Below, one piece after another: positions 27,001 to 35,022 of a DNA stretch of 64,000 nt. The DNA comes from Motiliproteus sp041586615. Lineage in GTDB: Bacteria > Pseudomonadota > Gammaproteobacteria > Pseudomonadales > Balneatricaceae. Below the pieces are notes generated by a model, which was not told the origin of the DNA, did not search any database, and worked only from the letters and a program-made list of their open reading frames with translations. The stretch is taken from positions 23,161-87,160 of the forward strand of contig JBFGZS010000008.1 of the NCBI GenBank assembly GCA_041586615.1. Reading direction: 5' to 3'. How positions within the stretch are numbered: position 1 is the first letter of the stretch; each line of letters opens with the position of its first letter. Position numbers and translations under genes: made by a program.

Positions 27001-27866
27001 TCGCGGCTGAAGTAGCGGCGGTCGCCTTCCTGGGCCGAACCCACCGAGAAGCCGGTGGTATTGAGGATAACATCCGCGCCCGCCTGCTCGAGCAGAGTAT
27101 TGACCCGCGCCAGACAGCCGGGGTCTTTCAGTGACAGGGTGGCGATCGGCAGCGGGTTAAGCCCCTGCGCCTGCAGCACATCGATCAGCTGGTCGAAGGC
27201 GCGGGTATTGGCCGATTCCAGATGGTTGCGATAGAACAGCAACGCGGCCACCGGCGCATCGGCCTGGCCGGTTTGCTGCCAGCGTTGTTGCCACTCGCGC
27301 AGGCTGGCCTCGCGTAATTGCGGATGGTACAGCAGGGTGTCCGGCAGCGGGCGCGGCTCCTGCCAGGGTTCGTCGCGCGCGAACAGCTCGCTGCCGATAA
27401 ACCGGTACAGCTGCGCGGCGTTGCCCAGCCCACCTTCGCGCAGGTAACGCCAGATGCGCTGCACCGTAGCCATGGGCAGCGTGCTGCGCGCCATCAGCGC
27501 CGGATCGGGGCTGTCGTCGCCGGGAACCAGCACCAGCTGCACCTGCCCGCGTGCTGACAGGGCTTCCAGCTGTTCGACGCCGTAGGGCCAGTAGCTGTGC
27601 CCGCCCAGCAGGGAGACGATTACCAGACGGGCCTTTTCCAGCACACGGTGCATATACAGGTCGAGGCTGGCGGGTTGCTGCAGGTGAGTCAGGTTGGCCA
27701 GACGCAGGCTGGGGTAGTCGGCGGGCAGGTCGTCGGCGGCGCGGGCCAGCAGGGCCAGCCCGCTGTCCTGGGTGCTGAGAATGACGATATCCGCGCCATC
27801 CTGTTGCAGGTCGATGATCCCTTCCTCATCGACGAAGCCGCCGGGTGCTGCTGCCAATAGATGCAT
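24069..27866 (-). CDS. cobN: Cobaltochelatase large subunit CobN
   Basis: CobN is the large metal-binding subunit that inserts Co2+ into the corrin ring, powered by the ATPase subunits. The protein has 1265 aa, the normal size for the CobN/ChlH family. Conserved stretches include GNGVGLDTPESTVNLLNAM, AVAHIGKHGNLEWLPGKGTALS with the metal-site His residues, SVWGTATMRTGGDDIAQAFALMG and SRAVNPKWLNAIRRHGYKGAFEMAATVDYLF near the end. It lies 12 bases after cobW and upstream of cbtB, cbtA and chlI/chlD. Subunit and cobalt supply genes are therefore in one run. It is presumably under the riboswitch at 34829-34992. Confidence 0.96.
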   Translation of the reverse strand: MHLLAAAPGGFVDEEGIIDLQQDGADIVILSTQDSGLALLARAADDLPADYPSLRLANLTHLQQPASLDLYMHRVLEKARLVIVSLLGGHSYWPYGVEQLEALSARGQVQLVLVPGDDSPDPALMARSTLPMATVQRIWRYLREGGLGNAAQLYRFIGSELFARDEPWQEPRPLPDTLLYHPQLREASLREWQQRWQQTGQADAPVAALLFYRNHLESANTRAFDQLIDVLQAQGLNPLPIATLSLKDPGCLARVNTLLEQAGADVILNTTGFSVGSAQEGDRRYFSRDVPVLQCILAANSRADWDASQGLRARDIAMNVALPEIDGRLITRAISFKEQQGRSERTQSDLVGYRLHEERATFVAQLAANWARLSRTPNAAKRIALVLANYPTKDGRIGNGVGLDTPESTVNLLNAMAAAGFPLSDVPAHGTALVQALLDGVTNDIDSMDYRRCHQSLALADYRAVFDALPEANRRAVLERWGDPEDDPKVRNGRIMIPGMRLGETFVGIQPARGYNLDISATYHDPDLVPPHYYLAFYIWIRTVYRAQAVAHIGKHGNLEWLPGKGTALSNRCWPEVALGPMPHLYPFIVNDPGEGAQAKRRAQAVIIDHLMPPMTRAETYGELLTLEHRVDEYYQAMGLDAQRAEHLRGQILTQLSSTQLLAELGDSTDDDQLLERLDAYLCELKEAQIRDGLHTLGQAPQGEQAVDTLVALTRLPRGKAPAERGILHALASDLGLGDFDPLGPDAEQPWQGPKPAALVAISEQPWRSHGDTRERLELLAKALLTTQVAGQNADTPPAVTAPDWPATQALLRAIAEDIHPRLEASGHDEIAHFIRALEGRFVPPGPSGAPTRGRLDCLPTGRNFYSVDTRAIPTPTAWQIGLASADALILRHLQEQGDYPRTLGLSVWGTATMRTGGDDIAQAFALMGVKPIWDGASNRVVDFEIQPGFILNRPRVDVTLRISGFFRDAFSNVVRLFDAAVQALADLEEPDSLNPIRARIHAEQAQLQAKGVPAAEARQQAGWRVFGSKPGAYGAGLQGLIDERCWDSDADLAQAYLNWGGYAYGQNDSGTVAPEAFQQRLGSLETVLQNQDNREHDILDSDDYYQFQGGMANAVRVLSRQQPTIYHADHSNPARPQIRTLQEELARVIRSRAVNPKWLNAIRRHGYKGAFEMAATVDYLFAYDATTDLVADYQYAMITDAYLLDPLNREFLEQHNPDALREMSERLLEAIQRGLWDEPGDYQHQLEELLLDAEQAREVAAQVK

Positions 27867-27878
27867 GGGTGCGCGTCC

Positions 27879-28985
27879 TTACGCCGGAACCGCGGCGTCG
27901 ACCTGCGTCGCTTGCAGCACGGGGGCTAGCACGGCGTGTTCCAGGTCGCGGCCGATCAGGACTATCTTACTCTGGCGCACTTCGTCAGCCTGCCACAGGC
28001 GGTCGAAATAGCTGTCCATACGCCGGCCGACGCCCTGGATCACCTGCCGCATCGGCTTGCCCGGCAATGCCAGGAAGCCTTTGACCCGGTAGATGCAATG
28101 GGTGCTGACCAACGCGGCGATAGCGGCCTGCACGGCGGCACCGTCCACATCGCCCAGGGTCAGGGTGACGGAGTTGAAGTGGTCGTGGGCGTGGTGGTGC
28201 TCGGCATCGTGGGCATGGTGATGGTCATGGTGGGTATGCACCGTTTCGATACGTTCTTCGCTGGCCGCTTCCAGACCCAGGATCAGGGCGGTATCGACCT
28301 GGCCCTGACTAACCTCAACGATCTTGACCGCGGCGGGTACATGGTCGCGGATCACGCGTTCGACGTTGGCAACCTGGCTATCGTCCATCAGGTCGCGTTT
28401 ACTGAGGATCACCAGATCGGCGGCGCGCAGCTGGTCTTCGAACAGCTCTTCCAGGGTCGGATCGTGATCCAGGCCGGCATCGGCAAGGCGCTGTTGCTCC
28501 ACGGCCTCGGGGTTATTGGCGAAGCGCCGTTCCGCGACCGCCGGGCCATCCACCACGGTGATCACGGCGTCCACGGTGCAGTGGGCTTTGACTTCGGGCC
28601 AGTTGAAGGCCTGCACCAGCGGCTTGGGCAGGGCCAGGCCACTGGTTTCGATCAGAATATGGTCGATCTGGTCGCGGCGTGCCACCAGTTCTTTCATGAC
28701 CGGGAAGAACTCCTCCTGCACGGTGCAGCAGATACAGCCGTTGGCCAGCTCGTAGACGCCATTCTGTTCGGCCGCGCTGCCGTTGTCGGTGGCGGTGCTT
28801 TCATCCTCACAATCCAGCGGGCAGCTGCGCAGCAGGTCGGCGTCGATATCCAGTTCGCCGAACTCGTTGACGATCACGGCGATACGCTTGCCGTTGGCGT
28901 TTTTGAGAATATTGGACAGCAGGGTGGTCTTGCCGCTGCCAAGAAAGCCGGTGACTACGGTAGCGGGGATCTTGTTCAGGTTCAT
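27879..28985 (-). CDS. cobW: CobW, zinc/cobalt-type G3E GTPase of cobalamin biosynthesis
   Basis: CobW is a SIMIBI-class GTPase thought to deliver cobalt to the chelatase. Visible features are P-loop GFLGSGKTT (13-21), the metal-binding CICC motif at 84-87, NKRD-like SKRD, and a strongly His-rich loop (about residues 243-268, with HHDHHHAHDAEHHHAHDH). The C-terminal CobW_C domain follows. The protein has 368 aa. An insertion with acidic and Ser residues lies before the CICC motif (CPLDCEDESTATDNGSAAEQ). The ATG overlaps the cobM stop, and cobN starts 12 bases further, fitting a metallochaperone made together with its client. Confidence 0.95.
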   Translation of the reverse strand: MNLNKIPATVVTGFLGSGKTTLLSNILKNANGKRIAVIVNEFGELDIDADLLRSCPLDCEDESTATDNGSAAEQNGVYELANGCICCTVQEEFFPVMKELVARRDQIDHILIETSGLALPKPLVQAFNWPEVKAHCTVDAVITVVDGPAVAERRFANNPEAVEQQRLADAGLDHDPTLEELFEDQLRAADLVILSKRDLMDDSQVANVERVIRDHVPAAVKIVEVSQGQVDTALILGLEAASEERIETVHTHHDHHHAHDAEHHHAHDHFNSVTLTLGDVDGAAVQAAIAALVSTHCIYRVKGFLALPGKPMRQVIQGVGRRMDSYFDRLWQADEVRQSKIVLIGRDLEHAVLAPVLQATQVDAAVPA

Positions 28986-29839
28986 CGGTTTTGTTCCTCG
29001 GTAAGCGTCTGTTCGCCACGGGCGGTTGGTCCCAATGCGGCGGCGGTATCGGCCTGATGCTGTGCGGCGCGGGCGGTCTGGTGGCCACTACGGGGCCGGA
29101 ACACATGGGCCTGATCGCTGGCGTACAGGTAAGAGTCGTCAAACTGTTCGGGGTTGAGTACCCGTCCCACCAGAATCAGCGCGGTGCGGGTAAAACCCTT
29201 GGCGCGTACTTTGGCGGTAATATTGGCCAGGGTGCCTTCGACCCGGTCCTGATCCGGCCAGGAAGTGCGGTAGCACACGGCCACCGGACACTCGGCCCCG
29301 TAATGGGGGATCAGCTCCTCGACGATCTTGTGGATCTTGGTCACACCCAGGTGGATGGCCAGGGTAGCGCCGTGCTGCGCCAGACTGGCGAGGTTTTCCC
29401 GCGCGGGCATCGGTGTCTTGCCCGCGTAGCGGGTCAGGATCACCGTCTGCGACACGCCGGACAGGGTCAGTTCACGGCCGAGCATCGCGGCCGAGGCGCT
29501 GGTGGCGCTGACGCCGGGAATCACCTGGTAATCGATCCCCAGAGCATCGAGGCGGCGGATCTGCTCGCCGATGGCGCCGTACACCGAGGGGTCGCCGCAG
29601 TGTACCCGCGCCACGTCTTCGTTGCGGGCGTGGGCGGTTTCAATCAGGGCCATGATCTGTTCCAGATCGAGACTGGCGCTGTCGTGCAGGCGCGCGTCGG
29701 TGTGGGCCTGTTTCACCAGTTCGGTGGGCACCAGCGAGCCGGCGTAGATCACCAGCGGGCAGCGTTGCAGCAGCTTCAGCCCTTTGACCGTGATCAGGTC
29801 GGGGTCACCGGGTCCGGCGCCGATAAAATAGACGGTCAT
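28982..29839 (-). CDS. cobM: Precorrin-4 C11-methyltransferase CobM/CbiF
   Basis: This is a SAM-dependent tetrapyrrole methylase acting on C11 of the corrin ring. It opens with the family loop YFIGAGPGDPDLITVKG. It contains VHCGDPSVYGAIGEQ and PGVSATSASAAMLGREL, both characteristic of CobM/CbiF. The core is about 240 residues, followed by an unusual polar C-terminal tail (after FRPRSGH) rich in Ala, Gln and Thr. It lies between cobJ and cobW, overlapping cobW by four bases. Whether the substrate carries cobalt is uncertain here because the pathway is of mixed type. Confidence 0.94.
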   Translation of the reverse strand: MTVYFIGAGPGDPDLITVKGLKLLQRCPLVIYAGSLVPTELVKQAHTDARLHDSASLDLEQIMALIETAHARNEDVARVHCGDPSVYGAIGEQIRRLDALGIDYQVIPGVSATSASAAMLGRELTLSGVSQTVILTRYAGKTPMPARENLASLAQHGATLAIHLGVTKIHKIVEELIPHYGAECPVAVCYRTSWPDQDRVEGTLANITAKVRAKGFTRTALILVGRVLNPEQFDDSYLYASDQAHVFRPRSGHQTARAAQHQADTAAALGPTARGEQTLTEEQNR

Positions 29840-29870
29840 AAGTCTGCTTCCAGGTCGGGTTGGCGTCGCA

Positions 29871-30629
29871 TCAGAGGCTATCCAGCTTGCGGCTGTAGCC
29901 GCGCGGCGTATAGACCCAGTCTTTGATACGGCGGGTTTCGCTGTTACCGATCAGGACCAGGGTCAGCATATCCACCTGGCGGATGTCGAGTTCGGCCAGC
30001 GTCGTCAGGGTGATACATTCATCGGCGCGGCTCAGGTTACGTCCCAGAATCACCGGGGTGCTGGCGGGGCGTTTCTCCAGCAGCAGATCGCGGGCCTTGC
30101 CCAGCTGCCAGTCGCGCTTGCGCGATACCGGGTTATAGAAGGCCACCACAAAGTCGCCCAGCGCCGCGGCTTTAATACGGGTCTCGATGGTTTCCCAGGG
30201 CGTCAGCAGGTCCGATAGCGAGATGGCGCAGAAATCGTGACCCAGCGGCGCGCCGACGCGGCTGGCGCAGGTCTGCATGGCGGAGATCCCGGGCACGACA
30301 CTGATCTCGACGCTGTCCCAGGCCGGGTTGGCTTCGCGTTCCAGCAGTTCGAATACCAGGGTTGCCATGGCAAACACACCGGCATCGCCGCTGGACAGCA
30401 GGGCGGTGGTACGCCCTTCGGCGGCCAAATCCAGGGCCAGGCGGGCACGGTCGATCTCTTCACCCAGGGCGCGGTCGTGGCGCAGCTTGCCGCCGGCCAG
30501 TTCGCCGAGCAGGTCGATATACAGGCCGTAGGCGACCAGGTCGGTCGCCGCTTCGATCGCCTTGTGGGCCGCCGGTGGCAGGTATTGTAGATCACCGGGG
30601 CCGGTGCCAACGATAGTCAGAGTGCTCAT
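29871..30629 (-). CDS. cobJ: Precorrin-3B C17-methyltransferase CobJ/CbiH
   Basis: This methylase is associated with corrin ring contraction and has 252 aa. It begins LTIVGTGPGDLQYLPPAA, continues with LLSSGDAGVFAMATLVFELLE and PGISAMQTCASRVGAPLGHDFCAISLSDLLTPW. It ends with the diagnostic IKDWVYTPRGY. The ATG overlaps the cbiG stop by four bases. No fused ferredoxin-like or CobG partner is nearby. The ring contraction is therefore likely to follow the CbiG/CbiH-type route rather than the oxygen-dependent CobG route; this is inference from gene content. Confidence 0.94.
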   Translation of the reverse strand: MSTLTIVGTGPGDLQYLPPAAHKAIEAATDLVAYGLYIDLLGELAGGKLRHDRALGEEIDRARLALDLAAEGRTTALLSSGDAGVFAMATLVFELLEREANPAWDSVEISVVPGISAMQTCASRVGAPLGHDFCAISLSDLLTPWETIETRIKAAALGDFVVAFYNPVSRKRDWQLGKARDLLLEKRPASTPVILGRNLSRADECITLTTLAELDIRQVDMLTLVLIGNSETRRIKDWVYTPRGYSRKLDSL

Positions 30630-31591
30630 AAAATCGGATTTTCCTTACTGGCGTCATCAAGATAGGCCCGGGCGATGGCGACGGTGGCCTGGGCGTTTTT
30701 ATGTTTGGGGATCAGCAGTTCCGCGACGTCCACAGCGCCCGGCGGCTCGCCGTCGTTGCGGCGGCGTTGGTTATCGGTGGTCAAACCGTCGCTACGTAAA
30801 CAGCTGGCGGTGGTTACATGGTTGTCGGGATGGTCGTGGTCGTTGCGATTGCGTTGGGCGTTTAGCGTGACAGGGCTGTTGCAACGGTCGTTGTAACCGG
30901 CCAGCTGGCCCGCATGGTAGAGCGCGGCGCCTTCGGCAACGCCGTAGCAGCCCACTTCACGAAACACCACCTCGGAGGGGGTCTGCAGCAGGCTTTCAAC
31001 CCGGCGCAGCGCGGCGGCGGGGTAGCAGATAAACGGCAGGTCGAGGCGCTTGGCCAGCTGTATCAGACCGACTTCGTCGGCCTTGAGATCGATACTGCTG
31101 ATGGCGCTCAGGTCCGCCGGGGTCAGATTGTGCTGGGCGAGGGTCTGCCGCAGCAAATCGTGCAGGACCGCTTCGGGACAGTGGCGCTCACAACCCATGC
31201 CCGCCACCAGCAGCGGGTTGCGGTACTGGCGCGCCGAGGTGATGACCGCGCGCGCACCGAGCAGGGCGGCGACGTCACCGGCCCAGTGGTTGGCGCCGCC
31301 TTCGTGGCCGGACAGCAGCGGGATCACGTACTGTCCGGCTTCGTCCAGCACCAGCACCGCCGGGTCGCGGGTCTTGTCGGCCAGCACCGGGGCAAGGGTG
31401 CGTACGGCGATGCCGCTGGCGCAGATCAGCAGCAGGCGGCGTCCGGCGCTAAAGGCCTGTTGCACGCAGGGCGCGAAAGGTTGCGGGCGGTGTTGGTGCT
31501 CCGCGCCCAATACGCGGGCCAGTCGCGCCCCGAGGCGCGCACCGCGGTCGGTCAGGCTGACAATCAATGGCGCATCCACAGGACGATTCAT
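30626..31591 (-). CDS. cbiG: Cobalt-precorrin-5A hydrolase CbiG
   Basis: CbiG opens the delta-lactone of the contracted ring and releases acetaldehyde. The N-terminal domain shows LLLICASGIAVRTLAPVLADKTRDPAVLVLDEAGQYVIPLLSGHEGGAN. The middle has VAGMGCERHCP, and the C-terminal CobE/CbiG_C domain has SSIDLKADEVGLIQLAKRLDLPF and PKHKNAQATVAIAR. About 50 residues of polar low-complexity sequence (NDRCNSPVTLNAQRN...RRRNDGEPPG) interrupt the C-terminal domain at roughly 233-285, which is not usual. It overlaps cobI and cobJ by four bases each. Confidence 0.9.
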   Translation of the reverse strand: MNRPVDAPLIVSLTDRGARLGARLARVLGAEHQHRPQPFAPCVQQAFSAGRRLLLICASGIAVRTLAPVLADKTRDPAVLVLDEAGQYVIPLLSGHEGGANHWAGDVAALLGARAVITSARQYRNPLLVAGMGCERHCPEAVLHDLLRQTLAQHNLTPADLSAISSIDLKADEVGLIQLAKRLDLPFICYPAAALRRVESLLQTPSEVVFREVGCYGVAEGAALYHAGQLAGYNDRCNSPVTLNAQRNRNDHDHPDNHVTTASCLRSDGLTTDNQRRRNDGEPPGAVDVAELLIPKHKNAQATVAIARAYLDDASKENPIL

Positions 31592-32331
31592 CGGCGCGGT
31601 GCCTGGGCCGGATCGCGGCTCACCAGCAGTAGGCCGAAGTAATCGCCGCGCTGCTCGGGCAGGTCGTCGAGGTTGTTGTAGATCGCTTCGCCGGCCTGGG
31701 TGGCGCGGGTGACATAACGGCCCTCGTGCCAGCGGTCGCTCTGGCGCAACAATTTCAGCAGCCGTTGCCGCTCGGGGCCGGCCTTGAGGATCGCCACGCT
31801 GTCATAATCGGCCAGCGCGGCCAGGATCTCGGCGTCGTTGTTGCGGCCGGTGACCACCGCCAGACGTTGGTTCAGGCGGGTCAGCGGCGTGGCCGTCAGG
31901 GCCGCCACGGTGCTGACTGAGGTGATGCCGGGTACCACTTCGCAGCGGACGCTGGCTTGCAGGCGTTCCAGCAGGTAGCAGAACGAGCCATAGAAGAGCG
32001 GGTCGCCTTCGCAGAGAATCGCCACGTCCTGCCCGGTCTTGAGTAACGGCAGCAGCTGTTCGGCGGCCACATCGTAGGCGGCATTGGCGCTGGTGCGCGC
32101 CTTGCCCATGCTGATCACCATCGGGATTTCGCGCTGGCCGTGCAGGTGGTTGGCGGCGATCTCCCGTGCCAGTGAGTAGCCTGCGGGGTTCTGGATATAA
32201 CAGATCACCGGGCACTGCTCGATCAGCCGCGCCGCCTTGAGGGTCAGTAATTCCGGATCGCCGGGACCGAGGCCTATCCCGTATAAGGTGCCGCTTGCGC
32301 GCATGTCTGTTCTATCCTGTGTCGCGGTCAT
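31588..32331 (-). CDS. cobI: Precorrin-2 C20-methyltransferase CobI/CbiL
   Basis: This SAM-dependent methylase adds the methyl group at C20 and has 247 aa. Signature stretches are LYGIGLGPGDPELLTLKAARLI, AILCEGDPLFYGSFCYLLERL, PGITSVSTVAALTATPL and DYFGLLLVSR at the end. The first 12 residues before LYGIGLG are a short polar extension, so an internal start is possible, but ATG 32331 is accepted. It lies 53 bases downstream of cobL and overlaps cbiG. Confidence 0.94.
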   Translation of the reverse strand: MTATQDRTDMRASGTLYGIGLGPGDPELLTLKAARLIEQCPVICYIQNPAGYSLAREIAANHLHGQREIPMVISMGKARTSANAAYDVAAEQLLPLLKTGQDVAILCEGDPLFYGSFCYLLERLQASVRCEVVPGITSVSTVAALTATPLTRLNQRLAVVTGRNNDAEILAALADYDSVAILKAGPERQRLLKLLRQSDRWHEGRYVTRATQAGEAIYNNLDDLPEQRGDYFGLLLVSRDPAQAPRR

Positions 32332-32384
32332 GGGTGAATCCGGTCATTCTTTATATTAAGATATTGCGATATTGAGTTTGCTTA

Positions 32385-33794
32385 TCAGGGCGCATCGTTA
32401 GCCGTCGTGCGGGCGTAACGCGATTGCCGCTCCGCGTCGCCTTTATCGAAGCGCACCAGCAGCACCGGCATCTGCGGCCGCAGTACCAGCCGTGCGCCCA
32501 GTTTCTCGCCCCGGGAGACGGCGATCTCGACCCATTCGGGATCGTTCCCGGCGTGATCCGGGTGGCGGCTTTCGTTACGCAGCTGGGCGGCGAACTGGTG
32601 CAGGCTGACCCGGGTATCTTCGGTGACCGCCGCGCAGACCAGTCGTCCACCGGGACGCAGCCGCTCCCAGCATTGCTGCAGAATCGCCGCCAGGTCGCCG
32701 GAGCTACCGCCGACAAACACGGTGTCGGGGTCGGGTAGCCCGGTAAAGGCCGCCGGGGCCATGCCTGCGACCACCGTCAGGTTCGGGGTCACGCCAAAGC
32801 GTTCGCGGTTGGCCTGCAGATGGGGCAGGCGGTCGGGGTGGTACTCGATGGCGTAGACCTTACCGAGCCGGTTCCAGCGCGCCCACTCCACCGCGACGCC
32901 GCCGCAGCCCGCCCCGACATCCCAGCCGGTCTCGCCGGCTTGCGGTGCCAGCAAGGCGAGGATGTTCAGGCGCACCTCGCGCTTGCTGAGCATCCCCTTG
33001 CCGGGTTCACTGCCGGTGATAAAGTCGGCGTCGCGGATGCCGGGGAATTCCGGCAGATAACCGCCGCGCCCGTCGGTTTCCACCAGCACCACATTCAGAG
33101 GGTGGAATGGCTTGGTCGCTGCCGCCAGACCCCGCGCGCTGTAGGCACTTATCTGCTCATTGGGACCGCCCAGGTCTTCGCAGACCCAGAGTCTTGACGC
33201 GTTGAACCCCTGCTGCACCAGCTCGGCGGCGATATGTGCCGGGCGGCTGTTGTCGTCGGTAAGCAGCGCATAGCGGCGGTGGTTCTGCAGGCGGGCGCGC
33301 AGGCTGATCAGCGGACGGCCGTGCAGGCTGACGACCTGAGCATCCTGCCAGGGCAGGCCGACACGAGCGAAGGCACTTTGGACGCTGGATATATTGGGGA
33401 AAAACTGCAGCCGATCAACCCCCAGATTGCGGCCTAGCCAGGCGCCGATACCGAAATAGAGTGGGTCGCCGGAGGCGAGGACAACCAGGCGCTGCTCGGG
33501 GTGCTCGGTGTTGTTGGGAGCGGCGGATTGTTCGCTGAGCAGGGCTTTAAGACCCGACAGCGGCCGTGGGTACGCGTGGCGTTCGGCCGTGCTGTCTTGC
33601 AGATAAGACTCGACGGCGGCGAACTGGTGCGTAGACCCGATAATCCGGCTCGCCTGTTGCAGCGCGTCGATGGCCGCGTCACTGAGACGGGTATCGCCGG
33701 CGGTGCCGGTACCGATCACCGCGATACGGGTTAACGGCGATTCATGCGGGGCCGGCTCCGTGCCGCCGGCCTTAGGGGTGCAGGATTCGCCCAT
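32385..33794 (-). CDS. cobL: Precorrin-6Y methylase/decarboxylase CobL (CbiE-CbiT fusion)
   Basis: This bifunctional enzyme of 469 aa methylates C5 and C15 and decarboxylates the ring. The N-terminal half is the CbiE tetrapyrrole methylase (IAVIGTGTAGDTRLSDAAIDAL; VVLASGDPLYFGIGAWLGR). The C-terminal half is the CbiT methyltransferase (LLAPQAGETGWDVGAGCGGVAVEWAR; VFVGGSSGDLAAIL). Fusion of the two is common in proteobacteria. A roughly 20-residue N-terminal extension precedes the conserved strand. The ATG overlaps the cobH stop by one base. Confidence 0.94.
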   Translation of the reverse strand: MGESCTPKAGGTEPAPHESPLTRIAVIGTGTAGDTRLSDAAIDALQQASRIIGSTHQFAAVESYLQDSTAERHAYPRPLSGLKALLSEQSAAPNNTEHPEQRLVVLASGDPLYFGIGAWLGRNLGVDRLQFFPNISSVQSAFARVGLPWQDAQVVSLHGRPLISLRARLQNHRRYALLTDDNSRPAHIAAELVQQGFNASRLWVCEDLGGPNEQISAYSARGLAAATKPFHPLNVVLVETDGRGGYLPEFPGIRDADFITGSEPGKGMLSKREVRLNILALLAPQAGETGWDVGAGCGGVAVEWARWNRLGKVYAIEYHPDRLPHLQANRERFGVTPNLTVVAGMAPAAFTGLPDPDTVFVGGSSGDLAAILQQCWERLRPGGRLVCAAVTEDTRVSLHQFAAQLRNESRHPDHAGNDPEWVEIAVSRGEKLGARLVLRPQMPVLLVRFDKGDAERQSRYARTTANDAP

Positions 33795-34435
33795 CAGTAC
33801 AGTTCCCCCTGACGCTGGCGGGCCAGGGCATTGAGGGCCGATACCGTCAGGGCGCTGCCCCCGGCGCGGCCGCGCAGGGTAATGGCGTTCAGGTCCAGCG
33901 CCGCCGCCACATCGATCAGGGCGTCCTTGGATTCAGCCGCGCCGACAAACCCCACCGGCATGGCGATGATCAAGGCAGGTTTTTCGGCCCCGGCCTGTAG
34001 CATCTCGAGCAGCCGGAACAGGGCGGTGGGGGCGTTGCCGATCAGGACGATGCTGCCCGCGAGCAGCGGACGCCAGGCGTCCAGCGCGGCCATGGTCCGG
34101 GTTTCGCCGGTAGCGCGGGCGCGCTCGGGCACGCCGTCCGCGTGCAGGAAACAGTGGGCTTCGCTATCCAGATAACGGCGGGTCAGCCCGTGGCGAACCA
34201 TCTCGACGTCGCAGAGCAAGGGCGCACGGGCGTCCAGTGCGGCGAGGCCCGCCTGCACCGCGTTGCCGCAGAACTGTATCTGCTCGACGATAGCCGGATC
34301 GCCGCAGGTGTGTACCAATCGCATCGCGACCTGGTGCTGCTCCGTGCTGAAGCGGCTCAGGTCGGTCAGTTCGCGGATCATCTCGAAGGAGCGGCGTTCG
34401 ATCGCCAGCGGATCGTGGATATAGTCAAAGCCCAT
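33794..34435 (-). CDS. cobH: Precorrin-8X methylmutase CobH/CbiC
   Basis: CobH moves the methyl group from C11 to C12 to form (hydrogeno)byrinate. The 213-aa protein begins MGFDYIHDPLAIERRSFEMIREL. It contains VHTCGDPAIVEQIQF with the catalytic His and IAMPVGFVGAAESKDAL near the end, all typical. ATG 34435 is preferred over an upstream in-frame start (34510), because the extra residues would be encoded by the repetitive His-codon region of the preceding gene read in another frame. The start overlaps the upstream small gene by 11 bases. Confidence 0.93.
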   Translation of the reverse strand: MGFDYIHDPLAIERRSFEMIRELTDLSRFSTEQHQVAMRLVHTCGDPAIVEQIQFCGNAVQAGLAALDARAPLLCDVEMVRHGLTRRYLDSEAHCFLHADGVPERARATGETRTMAALDAWRPLLAGSIVLIGNAPTALFRLLEMLQAGAEKPALIIAMPVGFVGAAESKDALIDVAAALDLNAITLRGRAGGSALTVSALNALARQRQGELY

Positions 34436-34682
34436 GCCTGGTCTCACTATGGTGGTGGCCGTGATGATGGCCGCCGTGATGATGGCCATAGTGGGCCTCG
34501 GAGTCGGCATCGGACGCGCCGCGACCGACCACCAGCAGGGTGTCCTGAGGTTGATAATCGTCGCCGAACGCCGCTTCGCCCTCGGTGATACGCGCCGTGG
34601 TGTGAATACCCGGTTCGGTATCGTCCAGGTCTCTGGCTCCGTGACCGCTCACCAGCATCGCCGGCTGCTTTGAACACAACAT
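34425..34682 (-). CDS. Short His-rich protein resembling a truncated CbiX chelatase
   Basis: This 85-aa frame carries two landmarks of CbiX-type cobalt chelatases. The first is the N-terminal MLVSGHGARDLDD; the second is TLLVVGRGASDADSEA, which in full-length CbiX lies well over 100 residues further on. The middle is missing, and everything after the second motif is replaced by a His-rich end (HYGHHHGGHHHGHHHSETRH). It is too short for a chelatase (short CbiX forms are about 120-145 aa). It has a clean start at 34682 and is the first gene after the cobalamin riboswitch. It could be a decayed gene, or a small cobalt-binding protein derived from CbiX. Both readings are inference. Confidence 0.6.
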   Translation of the reverse strand: MLCSKQPAMLVSGHGARDLDDTEPGIHTTARITEGEAAFGDDYQPQDTLLVVGRGASDADSEAHYGHHHGGHHHGHHHSETRHGL

Positions 34683-34828
34683 GGTTTTTTCCCGTTCTGC
34701 TGGCCAGCCGAACCGGCGGGCTGAACACAGATATAACTGGCGTAAAACGCCACGGGAGCAAGAAACAGGAATAGAGCCACGGGCTGTATTCATGATAGCC
34801 GCCTACCCGCAGCATCTAGAATTTCATG

Positions 34829-34992
34829 TCAGGCCGGTTCCGGGCTCACGCTCAATGGCGTTTACCGTTGCGGGGGCAGCGCTGGCCTTGTCCCTCGTCA
34901 AAACCCTTGCGAATGAAGGGGGAGGGGCGCACCAGACTTCCCGTTTAACCCTGGGCCGCCGGTTTCACCGGACGGCCATGGGCACCTGAATC
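34829..34992 (-). ncRNA. Cobalamin riboswitch
   Basis: On the minus strand the core elements of the cobalamin aptamer follow in order. They are TTCAGGTGCC near the 5' end, GGTTAAACGGGAAGTCTGGTG, then GCTGCCCCCGCAACGGTAA, and finally the B12-box-like GAGCCCGGAACCGGCCTG. The element ends about 150 bases before the CbiX-like gene. It should repress cobH through chlI/chlD when cobalamin is plentiful. It separates cbiD-cobK from the rest of the cluster, so those two genes are not under it. No second copy is seen upstream of cbiD. The remaining leader 34683-34828 shows no other gene. Confidence 0.92.
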
Positions 34993-35022
34993 CGGCGACT
35001 CTACGTGCTTTGGCGGGGGGCG

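Noticed and set aside
34434..34510. Upstream start for cobH at 34510
   Set aside because: The added residues come from the His-codon-rich end of the preceding gene read in another frame. The conserved protein begins at MGFDYIHD.
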